NCBI RefSeq assembly: GCF_015645465.1
Contig: NZ_JADOEL010000011.1
Coordinates: 62,001-126,000, forward strand
Origin: Herminiimonas contaminans
GTDB taxonomy: Bacteria > Pseudomonadota > Gammaproteobacteria > Burkholderiales > Burkholderiaceae_D
Reading direction: 5' to 3'
Length of the DNA stretch: 64,000 nucleotides
Each line of letters starts with the position of its first letter. Within the stretch, counting starts at the first letter, position 1. This document shows, piece after piece, positions 1 to 8,657 of the stretch. The notes under the pieces were generated by a model. The model had not been told where the DNA came from and made no database searches. It saw only the letters and a program-made list of their open reading frames with translations. Both the position numbers and the translations under genes were made by a program.

Positions 1-666
1 ATCTTCCCCAAGATGCCGTACGACACTTTGAAGGATTTGGCGCAGATCAGCACGGTTGCGACATCGCAGCACGTACTCGTCGTCAATCCTAATTTCCCGG
101 CGAAGAATGCCAAAGACCTGGTCGCACTGGCGAAGGCCAGCCCAGGCAAGTTTAACTATGGTTCGGCGGGCAGCGGCAGCACCTTCCACATGTCTGCAGA
201 GCTGTTCAAATCAGTTGCAGCTGTCGACATCACCCACGTGCCTTACAAAGGTGGCGGCCCGGCTTTGATCGATACCATCTCCGGCCAGGTCGATATGTGT
301 TTCCCGGTGCTGTCGGCAGCGGCACAGCATGTCAAAGCCGGTAAGTTGAATGCGATGGGCGTGACCGGGCCGAAACGTTCGCCACTGATGCCGGAGGTGC
401 CTACGCTGGCTGAGGCTGGTGTGCCTGGTTATAGCTTTGAAACCTGGTTCATTGTTTTCGCTCCTGCGGCGACACCCAAGCCATTGATTGATAAATTGAA
501 TGCGAGTCTGGTGAAGGCACTGAATAACCCGGTCTTGAAAGAAAAAATGATCAAGGAAGGTTTTGATCCCGAAACTTCTACTCCGGCTGAAGCCAGGGCG
601 AAGCTGACCAGGGAACTGGCGAGCTGGTCCAAACTAGTCAAGGAACGCGGTATCACCGCTGAGTGA
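1..666 (+). CDS. Tripartite tricarboxylate transporter substrate-binding protein (TctC/Bug family), 3' part
   Basis: The frame is open from base 1 and encodes the last 221 residues of a periplasmic solute-binding protein of the Bug (Bordetella uptake gene) family; the signal peptide and N-terminal lobe lie before the window. The visible start (IFPKMPYDTLKDLAQIS) and the segments GKFNYGSAGSGSTFHMSAE and THVPYKGGGPALIDTISGQ are typical Bug signatures. These proteins bind small carboxylates or related ligands, usually for a TctAB permease, but no permease gene is visible. The ligand cannot be read from the sequence. The internal ATG at 13 is not the real start because homology continues upstream of it. 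Confidence 0.93.
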   Translation: MFPKMPYDTLKDLAQISTVATSQHVLVVNPNFPAKNAKDLVALAKASPGKFNYGSAGSGSTFHMSAELFKSVAAVDITHVPYKGGGPALIDTISGQVDMCFPVLSAAAQHVKAGKLNAMGVTGPKRSPLMPEVPTLAEAGVPGYSFETWFIVFAPAATPKPLIDKLNASLVKALNNPVLKEKMIKEGFDPETSTPAEARAKLTRELASWSKLVKERGITAE

Positions 667-693
667 TACATGGTCGGCTGTCATTGAGCACGG

Positions 694-1398
694 ATGCAGG
701 CACAGACGTTGTGCCTGAATTGGTGGATACTTACGCTAAGTCTATCCATCCGGAGCAATAAAATTTCAGCCGACAAACTCAATGCGCAGGAACTGGCGCT
801 TATCAGCGACATCACGCTGGATCACTATAATCAGCGTGCCGCAGATTTCTGGGAGGGCACACGTACACATGACGTGAGCCAGAACATCCAGGCCTTACTC
901 AAACACATTACGGCAGCTGCGCCGTACACGATACTGGATCTCGGTTGCGGCCCGGGACGTGACCTTAAAACTTTCAGTGAAATGGGACATATTGCTGTCG
1001 GCCTCGACGGTTCCGCCGAGTTCGCGCAGATGGCGCGTGATTATGCGAAGTGCGAGGTGTGGCAGCAAGACTTCCTGCATCTTGATTTGCCGGATGCGCA
1101 TTTCGATGGCGTGTTTGCCAATGCATCCTTATTCCATGTGCCGAGTCAGGAATTGCCGCGCGTCTTGCGGCAACTATATGCGACGCTGAAAACCGGCGGC
1201 GTGCTGTTCAGCTCGAATCCGCGTGGTCAGAATGAGGAGGGCTGGAATCGAGGCCGTTATGGTGCTTACCATGAGCTGGCAAGCTGGCGCGCTTACATGA
1301 CGGCTGCCGGTTTTACCGAACTCGAACATTACTATCGGCCAGCCGGCTTGCCGCTGGAGCAGCAACCGTGGCTGGCCACTATCTGGCGTAAGGTCTAA
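694..1398 (+). CDS. Class I SAM-dependent methyltransferase
   Basis: The core is a Rossmann-type methyltransferase with SAM motif I (ILDLGCGPGRD) near residue 90, an acidic loop after it (VGLDGS) and a FANASLFHVP segment typical of the Methyltransf_11/25 group. The substrate is unknown. The start is uncertain: the ORF opens at an ATG at 694, but the first 23 residues (rich in W, L and S) do not look like the family. A GGAG at 752-755 sits 7 nt before an in-frame ATT at 763, so translation may begin there. It is followed directly, tail to tail, by the MFS gene on the other strand. Confidence 0.85.
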   Translation: MQAQTLCLNWWILTLSLSIRSNKISADKLNAQELALISDITLDHYNQRAADFWEGTRTHDVSQNIQALLKHITAAAPYTILDLGCGPGRDLKTFSEMGHIAVGLDGSAEFAQMARDYAKCEVWQQDFLHLDLPDAHFDGVFANASLFHVPSQELPRVLRQLYATLKTGGVLFSSNPRGQNEEGWNRGRYGAYHELASWRAYMTAAGFTELEHYYRPAGLPLEQQPWLATIWRKV

Positions 1399-2675
1399 GC
1401 TGTGGCCTTCACAGGTTTTTTGATCATGAATACGATCACGGCTGCAAACAGACAGGCGATGCCCGCTGCGTACAGGGCAGGGGTGTAAGCCATCAGGATG
1501 GTACGCGACAAACCTGCGCCATACGCTGCCACTGCGCCGCCGATCTGATGCGCGGTAAAGATCCAGCCGAACACCATGCCCGCTCTTTCCTTGCCGAACT
1601 CGGCACCCGCCAGCTTCACTGTGACAGGCACAGTGGCGAACCAGTCCAGCCCGTAGAACATCGCGAACAGCGACAAGCCATACAAAGTGAATTCCGAGTG
1701 TGGCAGCCAGATCAACGACAAGCCACGCAAGCCGTAGTACCAGAACAGCAGTTTGCGGTTGTCATAGCGGTCCGACAACCAGCCGGAAAGGATGGTGCCG
1801 ACGAAATCAAACGCACCCATCATCGCCAGTACGCTGGCAGCAGGAATCGCTGCCATGCCGTAGTCGCCGCACAGCGAAACGAAGTGGGTCTGGATCAGGC
1901 CACTGGTGCTCAGGCCGCAGATGAAGAAGGTACCGGCCAGCACCCAGAAAGTGCGGTTACGCGAAGCGCCGAGCAAGACACGGAATGGCTCCATCATGGT
2001 CATCTGTGCAGTAGCCGGTGGTGGCGGTGGCACGCTGTCGGGTGCAGCGCCATAAGCAACGGTACCTACATCATGTGGCCGGTCACGTACCAGCAGGAAG
2101 GCCAGTACGGCGACCAAGGCGCAGCACAGGAAGACCGGGATCACCGACATACGCCAGCCATAGTTCTGGATCAGCCATGCACCGAACGGCAGGAAAATCA
2201 GTTGTCCGGTAGCCGAGCTGGCAGTCAGCAAGCCGAGTACCAGGCCGCGACGTTTTTCAAACCAGCGATTCGCTACTACCGCCCCCAGCACGAGTGCGGT
2301 CAGGCCGGTACCGGTACCAAGCAGCAAGCCCCACAGCAGGAACATTTGCCACAGCTCGGTCATCATGGTCGAGAGCGCGAGACAGGCAGCCACCAGTACC
2401 AGCGCAATCGTAATCACCTTGCGCAAGCCAAAGCGTTCCATGAAGATGGCGGCGAACGGGCCGATGAAGCCAAACAGTACATAGCGTACCGCCACGGCCG
2501 ATGAAATCTGGTCATTGCTCCAGCCGAATTCCTTGCTCAATGGTTGCAGCAGGACGCCCGGCAACCCAAGCGCTGCGGATGATGTCAGCATCGTCAGGAA
2601 GGTAATCGCAACGATTACCCATGAGAAATGTATTCCTCTGCGATCCAGCCAGGTAGACAGCGATTGAGCGTACAT
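1395..2675 (-). CDS. MFS transporter
   Basis: A 426-residue major facilitator with about 12 hydrophobic segments. The loop after TM2 (MERFGLRKVITI) and the matching one in the second half (GWLSDRYDNRKLLFW) are the MFS motif-A positions. The overall pattern resembles the oxalate/formate antiporter-like or monocarboxylate branch, but the substrate cannot be assigned. It lies 33 bp downstream of a TetR gene on the same strand, so it is probably the second gene of a self-regulated efflux or uptake operon. Its 3' end overlaps the end of the convergent methyltransferase gene by 4 bp. Confidence 0.92.
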   Translation of the reverse strand: MYAQSLSTWLDRRGIHFSWVIVAITFLTMLTSSAALGLPGVLLQPLSKEFGWSNDQISSAVAVRYVLFGFIGPFAAIFMERFGLRKVITIALVLVAACLALSTMMTELWQMFLLWGLLLGTGTGLTALVLGAVVANRWFEKRRGLVLGLLTASSATGQLIFLPFGAWLIQNYGWRMSVIPVFLCCALVAVLAFLLVRDRPHDVGTVAYGAAPDSVPPPPPATAQMTMMEPFRVLLGASRNRTFWVLAGTFFICGLSTSGLIQTHFVSLCGDYGMAAIPAASVLAMMGAFDFVGTILSGWLSDRYDNRKLLFWYYGLRGLSLIWLPHSEFTLYGLSLFAMFYGLDWFATVPVTVKLAGAEFGKERAGMVFGWIFTAHQIGGAVAAYGAGLSRTILMAYTPALYAAGIACLFAAVIVFMIKKPVKATA

Positions 2676-2708
2676 AAAGATCCTATGGTTGGAACTATGA
2701 GTGAGGGT

Positions 2709-3308
2709 TTAAGGAGCGACTGCAATATTGCCGAGCAATTGTTCACGGGCGACCGCCAGTAGTTCACCGGCTATCGGATAACCTTCGGTGGCGCGTGCCA
2801 GCGCCATCGAGCCGACCATCATGCTCCACTGCGCGAGAGCGGTCTTCCGACGCACCGCCGGGTCAGGTGAGGTGCACAGCGAGGCAAGGATTTCGACCAG
2901 CTCTTCGGTACCTGCCATGTAGGCAGCGCGTACCGGTTTATCCAATGCTTCGCGTGCGACGTCAGTGGTCAGTGCTGCTCCTGGGCAGCCGTTGCCGACA
3001 TCGCGTACTTTTTGTGAGGACAGGTAGCCGTCGATGATGGCGTACAGCGCTTGCTGCTCATCCGGTTTGCCTTCCATCCGCTTTTGCCAGCGCTCGGATG
3101 CTTCGCTGAAGGCAGTGGCGCATGCGACCGCCGCCAGTTCATCCTTGGATGAGAAGTGGCCATAGAAGCCACCGTGGGTCAGACCTGCTGCAGCCATCAG
3201 GTCGGCAACGCTGACGCCGTTAAACCCTTTTTCGCGGAACAGCTTGGAAGAGGCTTGTTCGATGGCGGTACGGTTGAGATCGGTTTGTTCCTTGGATACG
3301 CGCGGCAT
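2709..3308 (-). CDS. TetR/AcrR family transcriptional regulator
   Basis: A 199-residue TetR-type repressor. The N-terminal helix-turn-helix is clear: SSKLFREKGFNGVSVADLM, then AAGLTHGGFYGHFSSKDEL. The C-terminal domain resembles the TetR_C group that often represses a neighbouring MFS gene. The start at 3308 is chosen because AGGTGG lies about 8 nt upstream and the protein then begins MPRVSKEQ; the longer frame to 3386 reads through the operator region. It probably represses its own promoter, and with it the downstream MFS gene, through the two repeated sites at 3347-3384. Confidence 0.92.
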   Translation of the reverse strand: MPRVSKEQTDLNRTAIEQASSKLFREKGFNGVSVADLMAAAGLTHGGFYGHFSSKDELAAVACATAFSEASERWQKRMEGKPDEQQALYAIIDGYLSSQKVRDVGNGCPGAALTTDVAREALDKPVRAAYMAGTEELVEILASLCTSPDPAVRRKTALAQWSMMVGSMALARATEGYPIAGELLAVAREQLLGNIAVAP

Positions 3309-3346
3309 GATGATTCCACCTGAGAAATTGATTAAATCGGATAATA

Positions 3347-3384
3347 GATGACGTCCATCATAAATGCAATAGATGTCGGTCATC
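3347..3384. promoter_or_regulatory. Tandem putative TetR operators
   Basis: Two inverted repeats of the form GATG-N5-CATC (3347-3359 and 3372-3384), centre to centre 25 bp, lie within a 23-bp direct repeat with 18 of 23 identities (AATAGATG...CATCAT). They sit 39-76 bp upstream of the chosen tetR start. Palindromes repeated next to a TetR gene are the usual layout for an autoregulated operator; binding is inferred. Confidence 0.65.
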
Positions 3385-3482
3385 ATTTATAAGGTGTGAG
3401 GAATCAGCAACCGGCATCAAGCATGGCGACTGCGTGCGGGCACAGCTGTTGATGGCTAAAGACGGCAGCGGCTAGCCGGGTT

Positions 3483-3504
3483 GGTCGCAGCTATGGCTGC
3501 GACC
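3483..3504 (-). terminator. Hairpin downstream of the small minus-strand gene
   Basis: A perfect 9-bp stem (GGTCGCAGC / GCTGCGACC) with a 4-nt loop lies 38 bp after the stop of the small minus-strand gene that ends at 3542. No U-tract follows on either strand, so it may be a weak or factor-dependent terminator. Confidence 0.4.
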
Positions 3505-3541
3505 GGTGTGAGAGAGCGAGGCGAGGCAGGTAATAAAGGGA

Positions 3542-3778
3542 TTAGAAGTCATTCCAGTTATTACCGCGAACTTCGCTGCGACGTCGTATCTCCTCAAGAA
3601 TCAAGGGCTCCGCTTCCTGCCAGCGCAGCATGATCATAGGATCGTCGGATTCGCAAAACAGCGAACCGAAGAGATGATGATCAACGGCATAGATATTGAA
3701 GAGTGCGGTGTTGATGATCCGGGAATAGAAACGTTGCGTTTCGATATCCATATCGGCAAACATTTTTCTGTCGCTCAT
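3542..3778 (-). CDS. Small conserved-type hypothetical protein
   Basis: A 78-residue soluble, acidic protein with no signal peptide or membrane segment. I do not recognise its family. The start at 3778 (MSDRKMFADMDIETQRFY) is preferred over 3814 because GGGAG lies 7 nt upstream. It stands alone, with a hairpin terminator on either side (3928-3953 before it, 3483-3504 after it), so it is probably monocistronic. Confidence 0.6.
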   Translation of the reverse strand: MSDRKMFADMDIETQRFYSRIINTALFNIYAVDHHLFGSLFCESDDPMIMLRWQEAEPLILEEIRRRSEVRGNNWNDF

Positions 3779-3927
3779 GGCAATCTCCCGCACAGAGATG
3801 GATTGAAGTTGCACTTCATTATATGCAGCGATGTCGCAAGCGATACCTTTTTATGCTGCCAGATAATTTTTTTGTCGCTTGCTTGCCGTAGTTTGTCTTT
3901 TCTCGCCTATTCTGTGGCGCAAATGAG

Positions 3928-3953
3928 AAGGGCAGACATCGCTGTCTGCCCTT
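3928..3953 (-). terminator. Rho-independent terminator after the DUF1993 gene
   Basis: An 11-bp perfect stem (AAGGGCAGACA / TGTCTGCCCTT) with a TCGC loop. On the minus strand it follows the DUF1993 stop by about 55 bp and runs into CTTCTC, giving a modest pyrimidine tail. Confidence 0.7.
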
Positions 3954-4008
3954 GCTGTCATGAAATGAGGCGAGCGACCTATACCTTGCTCGCCGATTCA
4001 TAGTTCTA

Positions 4009-4518
4009 TTAATACGCGCCCATGTAATCACGTTTGCCGATTTCTATGCCGTTGTGGCGCAGGATGGCGTAAGTGGTCGTGACGTGGAAAAAGAATTGCG
4101 GCAAACCGAAGCTGAGCAGATAAGCCTGGCCGTTGAATTTCTTTTCCTTCGGTGTACCCGGGCGCAGCACGATGTCACGTGCTTCCTGGCCGTCGATTTG
4201 TTCTGGTTTGATCGTGTCAATGAAGGCCAGGGTTTTGGCGATCAGCGCTTGCAGGTCGGCAAAACTTTTCTCGCTGTCGTCGAATTTGGGTACTTCGAGA
4301 CCTGCCAGGCGGGCCGACACGCCACGCGAGAAGTCACAGGCTACCTGTACTTGGCGCAGCAGCGGGAACATGTCGGGGAACAGGCGCGCCTGCAAGTAGG
4401 CTTCCGGTGCGATGCTTTTGGCGGTCGCATACTCTTCGGTTTTCTTGAGGACATCGCTGACGCTGTTAAGCATTTGCTTGAAAACAGGAACTGAAGCGGC
4501 GTAGAGAGAGATGGTCAT
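4009..4518 (-). CDS. DUF1993 family protein
   Basis: A 169-residue cytoplasmic protein that matches the DUF1993 pattern: an N-terminal MTISLYAASVPVFKQML, a central DFSRGVSARLAG segment and a C-terminal FGLPQFFFHVTTTYAILRH followed by GxxxGKRDYMG. The family is related in fold to the DinB-like four-helix bundles; no catalytic activity is established that I can name. It appears to be a single gene with its own terminator at 3928-3953. Confidence 0.88.
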   Translation of the reverse strand: MTISLYAASVPVFKQMLNSVSDVLKKTEEYATAKSIAPEAYLQARLFPDMFPLLRQVQVACDFSRGVSARLAGLEVPKFDDSEKSFADLQALIAKTLAFIDTIKPEQIDGQEARDIVLRPGTPKEKKFNGQAYLLSFGLPQFFFHVTTTYAILRHNGIEIGKRDYMGAY

Positions 4519-4606
4519 GTGACTTCCTTGGTGAGTGTGACGTAAGTTGCGATCCGAATTCTGGACAGATTATAGGCAGGTTTGCAAAGCGGCGTTGGCG
4601 ATGGCT

Positions 4607-5242
4607 TTAAACCTGCGTTTCAGGGCGATACGCCTGTTGTTGCGCAACGAAGCCATCAAACGCCGCCAGCAGCGGCAGATACTTTTCGGCATCATTTTCC
4701 ATTTGCATCAGCGCATAGCAAGTCGCTTCAAACGATGATAGCTGATCCGGTTTGTGCGCCTTGCGTATCGCGTAATGTGAGGCCGGCATATCGGCCAGCG
4801 GCAGTCGGGGCAGCTGTTGCAGCATGGGGTTCAGGTACAGCATCTTGCGGCTCTTGCGCCAGGTCGCGTCCAGTACCACCAGGCGATAAACGCCATCATC
4901 ACCAGGCGCTTCCGGCCAGGCTGGCGGCATTGCAATCTTGTGGTCGGCGCTGGTGTCGGGGTAGAGCAGGACAGGGCGTACGGCGTGTTCCTCGTCATTG
5001 ACACCATCGTACAGCAGCCGATGCAGTGCATCGTCATCGAAGGTCTCGCCGACGACCAGGCGGCTATGCGGCAGGCTCAGATGCAACAGGCGTGCACTGT
5101 TCTTCGCATTGCCGACTTCCAGCGGATGCTGCAGGAACAGGACTTCCACCTGATGTTCTACCGTGCGTACCCAATGGCAGATGCAAGCGCTTTGCGCACG
5201 CAGGCATAGATTGCACATAGAACGTTTGGTAGTGACGGACAT
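4607..5242 (-). CDS. DTW-domain tRNA-uridine aminocarboxypropyltransferase-like protein
   Basis: The protein carries the N-terminal cysteine cluster of the DTW family (CNLCLRAQSACICHW) and the motif that names it, here DATWRKSRKM. Members such as E. coli TapT (YfiP) transfer the aminocarboxypropyl group of SAM to tRNA uridine (acp3U). The start at 5242 (MSVTTKRSMCNLC) is chosen because it places the Cys cluster at the very N-terminus as in the family; the longer frame to 5380 overlaps the LysR gene. It ends up 4 bp from the end of the LysR gene on the same strand, so the two may be cotranscribed. Confidence 0.88.
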   Translation of the reverse strand: MSVTTKRSMCNLCLRAQSACICHWVRTVEHQVEVLFLQHPLEVGNAKNSARLLHLSLPHSRLVVGETFDDDALHRLLYDGVNDEEHAVRPVLLYPDTSADHKIAMPPAWPEAPGDDGVYRLVVLDATWRKSRKMLYLNPMLQQLPRLPLADMPASHYAIRKAHKPDQLSSFEATCYALMQMENDAEKYLPLLAAFDGFVAQQQAYRPETQV

Positions 5243-5246
5243 GGGA

Positions 5247-6170
5247 TCAGAAGGCGGAAAAGCGTTTCGCGAGGTTTTGCGTACGGAAGTGTTCGACCAC
5301 ATAGTCGACAAAGGCACGTGTTTTTGCAGGCAATAATTTCTGTGCCGGGAAGTATAGCGAGAGCGTACCCATATCGACATACCAGGCCGGCAGGACGCGT
5401 TTCAATAGGCCGCTTTCCAGATAACGCAATGCGTTCGGCATGGACACCAGTGCGATACCGAGTCCGCTTTGTGCTGCTTCGCAAGCTGCATCCGGATCGC
5501 TCATGGTCATGCGTACCCGCATCGCCGCCGGTGCCTGTTCATTGGTTTGGTTGCGCAGTGACCATGGACGTATGCGTCCGGTTTGTGGTGAGCGTATGAA
5601 GATGCCGTCATGTTGCGGCAGCTCGGCGGGTGACTTGAGCTGCGAATGATGTTCAAAGTAATCCGGTGCCGCTACCAGTACGCCATGACCGGGTGACAGG
5701 GTACGCGCTACGACCCCGGGCGGCAGTTCAAAGCCGCCGCCTATTGCAGCATCAAAACCTTCGGCAATCATGTCGACGCGCCGGTTATCGAAATGCCAGT
5801 CCGGTGTGATGGCTGGATAACGCGTCAGGAAGTCGCGCAGCAACGGCACGATATAGGTTCGCCCGAAACCTGTACCCATGCTGATCTTGAGTGAGCCTGC
5901 CGGTTGACCATCGGCACTGGCCAGATTGGCGACCGCGGACTGGATCACAGCTAGGCCACCGCTGACTTCTGCCAGGAAGCGCTCGCCCGCCTCAGTCAAA
6001 GTCAGGCTGCGGGTACTGCGCTGGAATAGCCGTACACCCAGGCTGGCCTCCAGCCGCGCTACGTTTTTGCCCACCGCTGCCGAGGTCAAACCCAGTCGCC
6101 GTGCGGCTTCCGAGAAGCTGCCTGCCTCTGCGCTGCGGACAAAACACTCTATGCTGGTCATGGATTCCAT
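5247..6170 (-). CDS. LysR family transcriptional regulator
   Basis: A 307-residue LTTR with the usual N-terminal wHTH (SFSEAARRLGLTSAAVGKNV, then RLFQRSTRSLTLTEAG) and a periplasmic-binding-like effector domain. An alternative ATG at 6161 (MTSIECF) would remove three residues. It is divergent from the SDR gene at 6302, so it most likely controls that gene from the shared 131-bp region. The effector cannot be predicted. Confidence 0.93.
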   Translation of the reverse strand: MESMTSIECFVRSAEAGSFSEAARRLGLTSAAVGKNVARLEASLGVRLFQRSTRSLTLTEAGERFLAEVSGGLAVIQSAVANLASADGQPAGSLKISMGTGFGRTYIVPLLRDFLTRYPAITPDWHFDNRRVDMIAEGFDAAIGGGFELPPGVVARTLSPGHGVLVAAPDYFEHHSQLKSPAELPQHDGIFIRSPQTGRIRPWSLRNQTNEQAPAAMRVRMTMSDPDAACEAAQSGLGIALVSMPNALRYLESGLLKRVLPAWYVDMGTLSLYFPAQKLLPAKTRAFVDYVVEHFRTQNLAKRFSAF

Positions 6171-6301
6171 AGATTCACTTTAAACTTTTAGTATCAATAG
6201 ATTATATGGATTGCTGGCTAGTCACAACATAATCCTTGCCCGATACTGACTTCGTACTGCTTTTACTGATTCCTTTTAAATACACCTACGGAGAATTCAT
6301 C

Positions 6302-7075
6302 GTGACCAACAGCAAATCGAATACACAAACCAACGGCCAACAATTCACAGGCAAAGTGGCCTTCATCCAGGGCGGCTCACGCGGCATAGGCGCAGCCATT
6401 GCCAAACGCCTGGCGCGCGAAGGTGCGGCAGTTGCCTTCACCTACGCCAGCTCAGCCGATAAGGCAAAAGAAGTGGCACAGGCGATCGAAGCTGCAGGCG
6501 GCCGTGCGCTGGCCATTCATGCCGATAGCTCGGATGAGAAAGCCGTACGGCAAGCGATACAAGCTGCTGCCAAGGCATACGGCGGCATCGACATCCTGGT
6601 GAATAACGCAGGTGTGCTGGCACTGGCGCCATTGGAAGATTTCAAACTGGAAGACTTCGATCGCACCATCGCCGTGAATGTGCGCAGTGTGTTCGTGGCG
6701 GCACAGGAAGCAGCGCGTCACATGGGCGATGGTGGACGCATCATCACCATCGGCAGCACCAATGCTGACCGTATGCCATTCGGTGGTGGTTCAGTGTATG
6801 CGATGAGCAAATCAGCGATCGTTGGCCTGACCAAAGGTCTGGCACGCGATCTCGGTCCACGCGGCATTACGGTTAACAACGTGCAGCCAGGTCCGGTTGA
6901 TACCGATATGAATCCTGCGAACGGTGATTTTGCTGAAACACTGAAAGGCATGATGGCGATTCCGCGTTACGGCAAGGATGAAGAGATCGCCAGCTTCGTG
7001 GCTTACCTGGCTGGTCCGGAAGCGGCTTACATCACAGGTGCCAGCCTGACGATAGATGGTGGCTTTTCGGCTTAA
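6302..7075 (+). CDS. SDR family oxidoreductase (FabG-like)
   Basis: A 257-residue classical short-chain dehydrogenase. The nucleotide-binding loop reads QGGSRGIG (residues 23-30; the usual first Thr is Gln), NNAG is at 101-104, and the catalytic set is Ser152, Tyr166 and Lys170 (YAMSK). The C-terminal LTIDGGFSA is typical. A GTG start at 6302 is chosen because GGAG lies about 9 nt upstream and the longer frame from 6236 adds an unrelated leader. It is divergent from the LysR gene and ends in a strong terminator. The substrate is not predictable. Confidence 0.92.
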   Translation: MTNSKSNTQTNGQQFTGKVAFIQGGSRGIGAAIAKRLAREGAAVAFTYASSADKAKEVAQAIEAAGGRALAIHADSSDEKAVRQAIQAAAKAYGGIDILVNNAGVLALAPLEDFKLEDFDRTIAVNVRSVFVAAQEAARHMGDGGRIITIGSTNADRMPFGGGSVYAMSKSAIVGLTKGLARDLGPRGITVNNVQPGPVDTDMNPANGDFAETLKGMMAIPRYGKDEEIASFVAYLAGPEAAYITGASLTIDGGFSA

Positions 7076-7091
7076 GTGTTAAGCGAAATAA

Positions 7092-7120
7092 AAAAGGCCT
7101 GCACATGATGCAGGCCTTTT
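7092..7120. terminator. Bidirectional terminator between SDR gene and folE
   Basis: A 12-bp perfect stem AAAAGGCCTGCA / TGCAGGCCTTTT with a 5-nt loop. It ends in U4 on both strands, so it can serve the SDR gene (plus) and folE (minus), which converge here. Confidence 0.85.
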
Positions 7121-7144
7121 GACGTGCTGAGATGCTGCGGGCGA

Positions 7145-7777
7145 TTAGTCTTTTTCGCGTGCCAGCATCATGAATTCATTACGCAGTCCGAGATTGGTGC
7201 GCATTTCACCCAGCAGTGCCGAGGTTACGGTTTCTTCGCCTGGCGTGCGTATGCCGCGGCTTTCCATGCACATATGGCGGCAGCGGATAACTACGCCTAC
7301 CGACAAAGGCTGCACATGTTCCATCAATGTATCGGCGATCTGTATGGTCAGGCGTTCCTGTACTTGTAAACGTTTGGCAAAGCAATCAACCAGGCGTGTC
7401 AGCTTGGACAAACCGACGATCTTGCCGTTAGGTGTATAGCCGATAGTCGCAGTGCCGAAGAAGGGCGCGAGGTGATGTTCGCAATGGCTATAGACCGGGA
7501 TGCCGCGCACCACGATCAATTCATTGTATTGCTCGGCACCATCTTCAAAGACCTTGAGGATCTCTGCCGGGTCCTGGTCGTAGCCCGAGGTCCAGTGCTT
7601 CCATGCTTTCTCCACGCGTTGCGGCGTTTCAAGCAAACCCTGGCGGTCTGCATTTTCACCGAGGTGGGTCAGCAGGCGACGCCAGTCATCGGTTGAGAAA
7701 TCGTCGTTGTGCTCAGTGTTGATAGGATCTTTCAATGGTGCTCCATCTGCAGTGTTCGTGTTGATCGTCGTATTCAT
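7145..7777 (-). CDS. folE: GTP cyclohydrolase I
   Basis: A 210-residue type IA GTP cyclohydrolase, which converts GTP to dihydroneopterin triphosphate, the first step of folate and pterin synthesis. Zinc ligands are visible as Cys99, His102 (SHCEHH) and Cys170 (RHMCMESRGI). The segments RVEKAW, IGYTPNGKIVGLSKL and QERLTIQIAD are family signatures. The N-terminal 25 residues are low-complexity and polar, as usual. The ATG at 7777 has no strong upstream Shine-Dalgarno sequence but places the family start correctly. Confidence 0.97.
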   Translation of the reverse strand: MNTTINTNTADGAPLKDPINTEHNDDFSTDDWRRLLTHLGENADRQGLLETPQRVEKAWKHWTSGYDQDPAEILKVFEDGAEQYNELIVVRGIPVYSHCEHHLAPFFGTATIGYTPNGKIVGLSKLTRLVDCFAKRLQVQERLTIQIADTLMEHVQPLSVGVVIRCRHMCMESRGIRTPGEETVTSALLGEMRTNLGLRNEFMMLAREKD

Positions 7778-8030
7778 CGACTACGGTTGTGGCTCCGGTA
7801 TAAGTCGTCTGTATTGCCGTTTTCGGACTTAAGTGAAACCGCGATTGGCATGATTGTAGCCTTTATGTGGCAGAGCCTGCAGACGATGCTGTTTTTCGGC
7901 AAGTTTTACCCTGTGTTTACATATGTGGATAGCAGGCATTTTTCATTGCGCGCAGGCAAACACTTGTGCATTGCATGTCCGCACAAACTGCCTATACTGA
8001 ATTTGGGAGCAGGTAAGTAAAGGAGACATC

Positions 8031-8531
8031 ATGAGACACAGACTTTATTATTTTCTTCCGGATATCAATAGTGCCCGTCGCGCCTTTGACAATATGTTGC
8101 TCAGCCGTATCGAGCAAAAATACGTGAGCTTTATTTCTGGTGGTGCGCCGCTTCCACATGATTTGCCGGAAGCTAACTTCCTCGTTAAAACCGATGTGCT
8201 GCACGGTGCTGTAGCCGGAATGATCATGGGTGCAATACTTGGTGCCGCTTTCGGTGCCTTGCTGATCAATTACTACGATGTGGGACCGGCAACCGTACTG
8301 GTGACGACCCTGATGGGTATCCTGTTCGGTGGCTGGGCTTCCAGTATGGCTGCCGCGGCGATGCCGAATTCACAGCTGAAAAAATTCATGCCGGAACTGG
8401 AACGCGGCAAGGTGCTGATGATCGTGCATGTACCTGCACGTCGCGTTGAGGAAATTGAAAAGATGCTGGCAGAACGTCATCCGGAAATTCGCTTTAGTGG
8501 TGAAGAACCACATATCCCGGTTTTCCCATAA
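8031..8531 (+). CDS. DUF1269-like membrane protein with glycine-rich transmembrane hairpin
   Basis: A 166-residue protein. A cytoplasmic N-terminal region (LYYFLPDINSARRAFDNML) precedes two hydrophobic segments at roughly 58-80 and 85-108 that are rich in Gly and Ala (GAVAGMIMGAILGAAFGALL), then a soluble C-terminal domain (KVLMIVHVPARRVEEIEKML) that looks like a ferredoxin-like metal- or ligand-free fold. This layout is common in Burkholderiales proteins annotated DUF1269. The role is unknown. AGGAG lies 7 nt before the ATG. Confidence 0.75.
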   Translation: MRHRLYYFLPDINSARRAFDNMLLSRIEQKYVSFISGGAPLPHDLPEANFLVKTDVLHGAVAGMIMGAILGAAFGALLINYYDVGPATVLVTTLMGILFGGWASSMAAAAMPNSQLKKFMPELERGKVLMIVHVPARRVEEIEKMLAERHPEIRFSGEEPHIPVFP

Positions 8532-8657
8532 GCGAGCTGCGTGGTTGTAATGCTTCATGCCGTTACCGGAGCGGACATACAACGGCAGGGTGCAGATAGG
8601 GTAGTTACCGAGTCCGCAGGCAAGTGATCGGTGACTGTATTTTTAACGGAGGTTGCT

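Noticed and set aside
13-666. ATG at 13 as the start of the Bug protein
   Set aside because: The frame and family similarity continue upstream to base 1, so the gene begins before the window.
1548-2504. A 318-codon plus-strand ORF
   Set aside because: Antisense to the MFS gene at 1395-2675; low-complexity His/Gln/Arg composition, no RBS.
7709-8020. A 103-codon plus-strand ORF
   Set aside because: It overlaps the 5' end of folE antisense and has no RBS or recognisable motif.
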